From NCBI GenBank assembly GCA_017445435.1, contig JAFSUE010000175.1:1-8748 (forward strand): DNA of 8,748 nucleotides, given 5' to 3'. The DNA comes from Selenomonadaceae bacterium (GTDB taxonomy: Bacteria > Bacillota > Negativicutes > Selenomonadales > Selenomonadaceae). Below, piece by piece: positions 1-3,970 of the stretch. The translations under genes and the position numbers were made by a program. Every line of letters begins with the position of its first letter. Position 1 is the stretch's first letter. The notes under the pieces were generated by a model. It was not told the origin of the DNA. It ran no database searches and saw only the letters and a program-made list of their open reading frames with translations.

Positions 1-37
1 AACAGCCGCCTAAGAGATCCAATCCTAGACGGCTGTT
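1..37 (+). other. RNA stem-loop containing the stop codon, copy A
   Basis: AACAGCCG (1-8) is perfectly complementary to CGGCTGTT (30-37), giving an 8-bp stem. The TAA stop at 11-13 lies just inside the loop side. The second copy at 351-385 has the same stem with two changed base pairs (A-U/C-G versus G-C/U-A), and both versions pair fully. There is no T-run directly after it, so it is probably not itself a terminator. It is more likely a 3' UTR structure of the small-peptide mRNA. Confidence 0.7.
2..13 (+). CDS. C-terminal end of a second copy of the small hydrophobic peptide gene (partial)
   Basis: Only the last three sense codons and the stop are visible: ACA GCC GCC TAA, encoding T-A-A-stop. 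They align in the same frame with GTA GCC GCC TAG at the end of the complete 27-codon ORF at 279-362. The stop lies at the same place inside the following stem-loop. The start, SD and promoter of this copy lie before the window. The call rests entirely on the alignment with the second copy. Confidence 0.4.
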   Translation, partial: TAA

Positions 38-101
38 TACGTTAGTTTAATATATCTAAACGGCTCAAAACGTTGGGCTAACCGTTTGCCAACTTCGCAC
101 T

Positions 102-136
102 AACGCTCCGTATTATCGCGGGGCATTTTCTAGTTT
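102..136 (+). terminator. Intrinsic terminator of cassette copy A
   Basis: AACGCTCCG (102-110) pairs with CGGGGCATT (119-127) around an 8-nt loop. There is one G-U pair and one mismatch (C104/A125). TTC, TAG and a T5 run follow at 128-136. Copy B has a G in place of A125 and pairs completely, so copy A is the slightly weaker version. It would end the transcript of the preceding, truncated copy. Confidence 0.7.
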
Positions 137-165
137 TTAAATTCTACAACATAAATTTTGTTTTT

Positions 166-217
166 GCAAGTGAAAAAGTTTTGACAACTTGCCAAAAGGA
201 AATTTTTTATTTATAAT
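166..217 (+). promoter_or_regulatory. Promoter of the small-peptide gene, with an inverted repeat over the -35 box
   Basis: TTGCCA (189-194) and TATAAT (212-217) are separated by exactly 17 nt in AT-rich surroundings. This is the clearest sigma-70/sigma-A type promoter in the window. Transcription should start near 223-225, giving a leader of about 55 nt. GCAAGT (166-171) and ACTTGC (187-192) form an inverted repeat with a 15-nt spacer, and its right arm overlaps the -35 box, so a repressor could act there. A TTGACA at 181-186 looks like a -35 element but has no -10 at usable spacing. No regulator gene is present nearby. Confidence 0.7.
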
Positions 218-251
218 TTCAAGCGGTGCTGGAAACGGCAGGCGGTCTATT

Positions 252-276
252 CGATGCCCCCAGAAAGGGGGATTCG
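252..276 (+). promoter_or_regulatory. Leader hairpin sequestering the SD of the small-peptide gene
   Basis: CCCCC (257-261) and GGGGG (267-271) form a GC-only stem with loop AGAAA. It extends by CGA (252-254) with TCG (274-276) across a 2x2 internal loop. The GGGGG strand is the only plausible SD for the ATG at 279, so folding would occlude the ribosome site. SD-sequestering hairpins are a known feature of type I toxin mRNAs. The structure is read directly from the sequence, while the regulatory role is inferred. Confidence 0.65.
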
Positions 277-278
277 GT

Positions 279-362
279 ATGCGTCGTATCGTCAAGTTTA
301 TCATTCGCGTGATCATCATCACGGGCGTGATTCTTCTCGTAACAAGCAAAGTAGCCGCCTAG
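279..362 (+). CDS. Small basic-hydrophobic peptide (27 aa), candidate type I toxin-like membrane peptide
   Basis: This 27-codon ORF (ATG 279, TAG 360-362) follows a near-consensus promoter and a GGGGG SD 7 nt upstream of the start. The peptide begins M-R-R-I-V-K, has further positive charge at R10, and then an Ile/Val/Leu-rich segment over about residues 11-22 (I-I-I-T-G-V-I-L-L-V). It ends T-S-K-V-A-A. A single short membrane helix with a positive N-terminus is the obvious prediction. Codon use differs from the neighbours: five of seven Ile codons are ATC, and CGT/CGC and GTC/GTG are frequent. A second copy of its 3' end lies at 2-13, with the stop embedded in an equivalent stem-loop. Size, charge pattern, a heavily structured mRNA and tandem duplication resemble type I toxins such as Ibs or Ldr. 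I recognise no specific homolog, and toxicity is inference. It could instead be a non-toxic small membrane protein or a leader peptide. Confidence 0.6.
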   Translation: MRRIVKFIIRVIIITGVILLVTSKVAA

Positions 363-385
363 AACTTCCCTTTCTGGACGGCTAC
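351..385 (+). other. RNA stem-loop containing the stop codon, copy B
   Basis: GTAGCCG (351-357) pairs perfectly with CGGCTAC (379-385). The stem continues with CC (358-359) to GG (376-377) and AGAA (361-364) to TTCT (372-375), with single bulges at U360 and A378 and a 7-nt loop. The TAG stop (360-362) lies inside the stem, so a ribosome finishing translation would open it. This links translation to the fold of the 3' UTR. Compared with copy A, the stem base pairs changed in a compensated way. Confidence 0.75.
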
Positions 386-448
386 GCTTAAAGAATTTTT
401 ATTCGTTTAACCTTCTATGAGGGGCTGACCGTTTGTCAACTTCGCACT

Positions 449-485
449 AACGCTCCGTATTATCGCGGGGCGTTTTCTAGTTTTT
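449..485 (+). terminator. Intrinsic terminator of the small-peptide transcript
   Basis: AACGCTCCG (449-457) and CGGGGCGTT (466-474) form a 9-bp stem with one G-U pair and an 8-nt loop. The stem is followed by TTC, TAG and T5 (475-485). The predicted transcript from about 224 to this point is about 260 nt long, most of it untranslated. No T-run exists on the opposite side of the stem, so it does not serve the minus-strand hydrolase gene. Confidence 0.75.
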
Positions 486-539
486 AAATCTTATCACGAA
501 AAAAATTTTTTGGCAAGGAAAAAATTATCAGACAATATT

Positions 540-1283
540 TCAATCTACAAAAATATTTCTATCAGCTAGCAAATTCATTGAACTGATGACTTCTGCGCGG
601 AATTTTAAATCAACATCCGCCGTCAAAATTTCTTCATCTGTCGACGCTTCGACAATGACTTCACCAAGTGGATTTACAATTTCAGATTTCCCTGCGCTAT
701 TCGCGAAGACTACGAAAATTTGATTTTCAATCGCCCGTGCCTTCGTCAAAATTTGTCGCGGCATTAAACGTTTCAAACTCCATGCGGCTGGTATAAATAA
801 AATTTCAATGCCAATCAACGCTAACTTACGAATAAATTCTGGGAAACGTAAATCGTAGCAAATGGCAATTCCGCATTTCACGCCGTCAAGTTCAACCGTC
901 ACAAATTTATTTCCCGCCGTAAAAACTTTGCCTTCATCCGCGTAGGAAAATAAATGTGTTTTGTCATACGTCGCCGCAATTTCGCCGTGACGATTCGCAA
1001 CGATACAGCGATTAAAAATTTGTCCGTCAACCGCCGCGATTGTCGATCCGCCTATAATATTGACGTTATTTTTTACTGCCGCCGCGCAGAGAAATTCCGC
1101 CGTTTGTTTACCGTCCATGTCAGCAAAATTTTCAATAGGCGTTGGATAATAGCCAGTTGTCCAAAGTTCAGGCAAAATTGCAACGTCAGAATTTTTCGCG
1201 CCGTCAAGCAATCGCCGCGCCGTGTCAAAATTTTTGTCAACGTTGCCAAGTTCAGATTTAAATTGAAGTACAGAAACTTTCAA
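540..1283 (-). CDS. Carbon-nitrogen (nitrilase-superfamily) hydrolase, omega-amidase / MtnU-like
   Basis: This is a cytoplasmic amidase with the nitrilase-superfamily Glu-Lys-Cys triad. Numbered from the TTG start, the residues are E39 in LPELW, K108 in YDKTH and C142 in ICYDLRFPE. The length of 247 aa is typical of a stand-alone family member. LPELWTTGY and the late NSAGKSEIVNPLGEV block resemble omega-amidases and Bacillus MtnU/YkrU, which hydrolyse 2-oxoglutaramate or the methionine-salvage keto-amide. No methionine-salvage genes are visible, so the substrate stays open. I chose TTG at 1283 because it gives the usual M-K-V-x-V-x-Q start, follows GGGGG by 5 nt, and overlaps the uvrA stop as TTGA. 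The alternative ATG at 1293-1295 adds four residues and has a GGGG 11 nt upstream. The gene is probably translated in coupling with uvrA. No convincing terminator follows it. Confidence 0.88.
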   Translation of the reverse strand: MKVSVLQFKSELGNVDKNFDTARRLLDGAKNSDVAILPELWTTGYYPTPIENFADMDGKQTAEFLCAAAVKNNVNIIGGSTIAAVDGQIFNRCIVANRHGEIAATYDKTHLFSYADEGKVFTAGNKFVTVELDGVKCGIAICYDLRFPEFIRKLALIGIEILFIPAAWSLKRLMPRQILTKARAIENQIFVVFANSAGKSEIVNPLGEVIVEASTDEEILTADVDLKFRAEVISSMNLLADRNIFVD

Positions 1284-3844
1284 GTTATCCCCCATAAATT
1301 TTTATTCCCCAAATTCTTCATTCTTAATTCTTCATTCTTAATTCTTAATTCCTTCAGCGCTTGCCCAGTGTAGGAATTTTCAACCTGCGCAACTTTTTCA
1401 GGAGTGCCGAAAGCTACAAGTTGTCCGCCTTTATCGCCGCCATCTGGTCCCAAGTCGATAATGTAATCAGCGCATTTAATAACGTCGAGATTGTGTTCAA
1501 TGATTAAAACTGTGTCGCCGCGTTCAACAAGCCGCTGTACAACGTCAATTAACTTTTTCACGTCGTCGAAGTGCAAGCCAGTTGTCGGTTCATCCATAAT
1601 ATAAATATTTTTTTGTTGAGTAATTGGACGGGCTAACTGCGCGGCAAGCTTTACGCGTTGAGATTCGCCGCCGCTCAACGTATTTGCAGGTTGTCCCAGT
1701 TCAATGTAGCCCAAGCCTACGTCATGAAGTACTTGCAACATTCGCTTAATCGCAGGAACATTGCCGAAAAATTCCAATGCCTCATCAACTGACATTGCCA
1801 AAACTTCCGCAATATTTTTGCCTTTGTACTTAACCTCAAGCGTTTCAGCGTTAAACCGCGCACCGTTGCAAACGTCGCAAGTTACATAAACCGTCGGCAA
1901 AAAGTTCATCGGAATTTTCAAGACGCCGTTGCCAGTACAATGTTCGCACCTGCCGCCTTTGACGTTGAAACTAAATCTGCTTGCCGTGTAGCCGCGAATT
2001 TGTGAACCTTGCGTTTCGCCAAAAAGTTTTCTTATCCTGTCAAAAATTTTCGTGTACGTCACAACATTTGAACGCGGTGAACGTCCAATCGGGTCTTGAT
2101 CAATTTTGATAATCGTTTCAATGCCGAATTGCTTTAAAATATTTTTGTCGTAGTAAAGGCGCGGGAAAATAACTTCCTCAACAAGCGTCGACTTTCCAGA
2201 GCCTGAAACGCCAGTGACGACCGTTAAAACTTCCAGCGGTAAAGTTACATTTAAATTTTGCAGATTGTTAGCGTTGACGTTGTCGAAGGCGATAAAATTT
2301 TCAGCAGTTCGCCGCGTCGACGGTACGGGAATATTTTTCCGTCCGCTAAGATAATCGCCAGTTAAAGAATTTTCATTGCGCGAAATTTCATCAGCTGTAC
2401 CTTGCGCTACAACTTCGCCGCCGTGTTTACCAGCGCCGCGCCCAATGTCAACCAGCATATCAGCCGCCCGCATTGTTTCTTCATCGTGTTCAACGACAAG
2501 CAAAGTATTTCCTAAGTCGCGCAGATTTTTTAACGTTTCCAAAAGTTTTTGATTGTCATGTTGATGAAGTCCGATTGACGGTTCATCTAACACGTACAAA
2601 ACGCCAGTCAACGCCGAGCCTATTTGCGTGGCAAGTCTGATTCGTTGAAATTCGCCGCCGCTTAACGTCGCAGATTTTCTAGACAAAGTAAGATAATCTA
2701 AGCCAACGTCACGCAGAAATTTCAATCGTGATTTAATTTCCTTCAACACTTGCTTAGAAATTTTTTTGTCGGTGTCGCTAAGTTTTTCCGTCAGTTCGTC
2801 GAAAAATTTCCCGCACTTGTCAACGGACATATCGACAACATCAGAGATATTTTTTTCGCCAACTTTCACGGCAAGCGCAAATGGATTGAGCCGTTTACCG
2901 TGACATTCGGGGCAAGTTTCAAAGCCGTCATCATTCGTTTTAAATTCGTGTACGGCGTGCATCCATTCAAACATTGTCTCCCAGTTGAGTTGCTGAAAAA
3001 CTTTACCAAGTCCGCTACAATGTGGACAAGCGCCAGTTGGGCTGTTAAATGAAAAAAGTTGAGCGTCAATCTTCGGCAAACTAATCCCGCAGTCGACGCA
3101 GGAATTTTTTTCGCTGAACGTCAAAATTTTTTCGTCCGTCTCAACGTGAACAATTCCATTGCCAAATTTCAGCGCCGTTTCCAGCGAATCAGCAAGCCGC
3201 GAACGAATATTTTCACGAATGATTAAGCGGTCAACAACTAAATCAATATTATGTTTTTTAGTTTTGGCAAGTTTAATTTTGTCGTCGAGTTCGCGCAGTT
3301 CGCCATCAACTTTCACGCGAATAAAGCCAGCAGTTTTAAGATTTTCAAAAATTTCTTCGTGACGCCCTTTTTTCTGATTGACAATCGGCGCTAAAAGTGT
3401 AAAGCGCGTACCTTCTGCAAGTTTTAAAATCTGCGCTAAAATTTGGTCGACACTTTGCGGCGTGACGGGCTTTCCACAGTTTGGACAATGCGGTTTACCG
3501 ATTCGCGCGAAAAGTAAGCGCAGGTAGTCATAAATTTCAGTGACAGTGCCGACAGTCGAACGCGGATTGTTATTTGTCGTCTTCTGATTAATCGCAATGG
3601 CGGGGCTAAGACCTTCAATCTGTTCAACGTCAGGCTTATCGGGCAGACCTAAAAATTGCCGCGCGTAACTTGAAAGACTTTCCATATAACGGCGTTGACC
3701 TTCCGCGTAAATCGTATCGAAGGCAAGGGAACTTTTCCCAGAGCCAGACACACCAGTTATCACGACAAATTTTTCACGCGGTATGTCAACGTCAATATTT
3801 TTCAAATTGTGAACTCTTGCGCCGCGAACTTTTATAAAATCCAA
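1280..3844 (-). CDS. uvrA: UvrA-type excinuclease ATPase lacking the insertion domain
   Basis: UvrA is the damage-sensing ATPase of nucleotide excision repair; it loads UvrB on DNA. Numbered from TTG 3844 (854 aa), the order is: Walker A (GVSGSGKSS, 31-39), UvrB-binding domain (about 115-245), zinc module CxxC-x20-CxxC (C249, C252, C273, C276), signature LSGGE (394-398), Walker B (YVLDEPS, 417-423), second Walker A (545-553), second zinc module (C633, C636, C656, C659), second signature (723-728) and Walker B (748-756). TTG is chosen because DFIKVRGARVHNLKNI is the family N-terminus and GAGG precedes it; an in-frame ATG at 3946 would add 34 non-homologous residues. Usual length is about 940-960. 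Here only about 34 residues (277-310) join the first zinc module to CPECHGKRL, where about 120-130 are normal, so the insertion domain is missing. The last about 20 residues are repeat-encoded. SPRSNVVTYTK replaces the usual SPRSNPATYTG. It may be a paralog rather than the housekeeping UvrA. Confidence 0.93.
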   Translation of the reverse strand: MDFIKVRGARVHNLKNIDVDIPREKFVVITGVSGSGKSSLAFDTIYAEGQRRYMESLSSYARQFLGLPDKPDVEQIEGLSPAIAINQKTTNNNPRSTVGTVTEIYDYLRLLFARIGKPHCPNCGKPVTPQSVDQILAQILKLAEGTRFTLLAPIVNQKKGRHEEIFENLKTAGFIRVKVDGELRELDDKIKLAKTKKHNIDLVVDRLIIRENIRSRLADSLETALKFGNGIVHVETDEKILTFSEKNSCVDCGISLPKIDAQLFSFNSPTGACPHCSGLGKVFQQLNWETMFEWMHAVHEFKTNDDGFETCPECHGKRLNPFALAVKVGEKNISDVVDMSVDKCGKFFDELTEKLSDTDKKISKQVLKEIKSRLKFLRDVGLDYLTLSRKSATLSGGEFQRIRLATQIGSALTGVLYVLDEPSIGLHQHDNQKLLETLKNLRDLGNTLLVVEHDEETMRAADMLVDIGRGAGKHGGEVVAQGTADEISRNENSLTGDYLSGRKNIPVPSTRRTAENFIAFDNVNANNLQNLNVTLPLEVLTVVTGVSGSGKSTLVEEVIFPRLYYDKNILKQFGIETIIKIDQDPIGRSPRSNVVTYTKIFDRIRKLFGETQGSQIRGYTASRFSFNVKGGRCEHCTGNGVLKIPMNFLPTVYVTCDVCNGARFNAETLEVKYKGKNIAEVLAMSVDEALEFFGNVPAIKRMLQVLHDVGLGYIELGQPANTLSGGESQRVKLAAQLARPITQQKNIYIMDEPTTGLHFDDVKKLIDVVQRLVERGDTVLIIEHNLDVIKCADYIIDLGPDGGDKGGQLVAFGTPEKVAQVENSYTGQALKELRIKNEELRMKNLGNKNLWGIT
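1313..1351 (-). repeat. Heptanucleotide repeat array inside the 3' end of uvrA
   Basis: The plus strand reads five ATTCTTA/ATTCTTC heptamers (1313-1347) and a partial sixth. The 14-mer ATTCTTCATTCTTA occurs twice in perfect tandem (1313-1326 and 1327-1340). On the coding strand this is TAAGAAT/GAAGAAT. It encodes a seven-residue periodic stretch (ELRIKNE, ELRMKN) that forms most of the UvrA tail after the conserved end TGQALK. The same heptamer occurs at 5612-5653. Confidence 0.85.
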
Positions 3845-3970
3845 ATTTCTAACCTCACTTTTAACGTAAAAATTTTTATGAAATATATATGATACAACAG
3901 GATATTTTTTTACCGTATCGAAATTTTCAGACAAAATAAAGTTCAACTGTATGTAAAGGGGGTAATTTTC
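3845..3970. promoter_or_regulatory. Divergent intergenic region between uvrA and the GH32 gene
   Basis: This very AT-rich region must carry the promoters of both divergent genes, but I cannot pick either with confidence. For the plus strand, TTTACC (3909-3914) and CAAAAT (3932-3937) have 17-nt spacing but are weak; TATGAT at 3888-3893 has no good -35. An inverted repeat GATAC (3891-3895) / GTATC (3915-3919), spacer 19, could be an operator. AAAGGGGG (3955-3962) is the GH32 SD, and GAGG at about 3854-3857 (minus strand) is the uvrA SD. No UvrA-associated LexA-type box was recognised. Confidence 0.4.

Larger units (their letters stand above)
1..190 (+). repeat. Tandem mini-gene cassette, copy A (5' truncated by the window edge)
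   Basis: This is the downstream part of a unit that recurs at about 350-540. The copies align with an offset of 349 nt at the start and 347 nt at the end. Copy A keeps the last codons of a small ORF, a stem-loop holding the stop codon (1-37), a variable linker (38-80) and a 62-nt block (81-142). That block matches 428-489 with only two differences (89/436 and 125/472). Weaker similarity continues past the terminator, with T-run, GCAAG and A-run in the same order (about 161-185 versus 508-533). The true period is therefore one whole cassette: terminator, spacer, promoter, ORF. The upstream part of this copy lies outside the window. No transposase or terminal inverted repeats are seen, so I do not call it an insertion sequence. 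Confidence 0.85.
350..540 (+). repeat. Tandem mini-gene cassette, copy B (3' part of the unit)
   Basis: This is the second occurrence of the unit described at 1-190: stop-codon stem-loop, divergent linker (386-427), a 62-nt block (428-489) nearly identical to 81-142, and a degenerate post-terminator stretch. In copy A the post-terminator stretch leads into the promoter at 189-217. Here the similarity stops at about 533, just before the end of the convergent hydrolase gene at 540. The array therefore seems to have been cut off at this point. Confidence 0.8.

Noticed and set aside
137..349. 70-codon minus-strand ORF opposite the small-peptide gene
   Set aside because: Its product is low-complexity with many Arg/Ile residues mirrored from the plus-strand ORF. 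It has no SD and runs through the promoter and leader hairpin of the plus-strand cassette.
351..385. tRNA or tRNA-like element
   Set aside because: The hairpin is a single bulged stem. No cloverleaf, anticodon arm or T-arm sequence is present.
366..439. Antisense RNA promoter on the minus strand (TTGACA at 439-434)
   Set aside because: The -35 is good, but the best -10 (TAGAAG) is poor and the -35 is not conserved in the other copy. I therefore did not annotate an antisense RNA, although one could exist.
1..490. CRISPR array or IS element
   Set aside because: There are only two long copies at about 348-nt spacing, with no short direct repeats and spacers, no terminal inverted repeats, no transposase and no cas genes.
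487..540. Terminator for the amidase gene
   Set aside because: The region is an A-run/T-run palindrome without a GC stem, and the nearby hairpin at 449-474 has no T-run on the minus strand.
954..1373. 139-codon plus-strand ORF across the amidase/uvrA junction
   Set aside because: It lies antisense to two well-supported conserved genes, and its protein is rich in Arg, Phe and Asn with no recognisable motif. It is a shadow ORF.
2812..3014. Frameshift or internal deletion making uvrA a pseudogene
   Set aside because: The frame is open throughout, and all ATPase, signature and zinc motifs on both sides are intact and in one frame. The loss is a clean domain loss.
3845..3946. N-terminal extension of UvrA from the ATG at 3946
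   Set aside because: The extra 34 residues precede the conserved UvrA N-terminus, have no family counterpart, and lie in the AT-rich promoter region. TTG 3844 has a GAGG SD.
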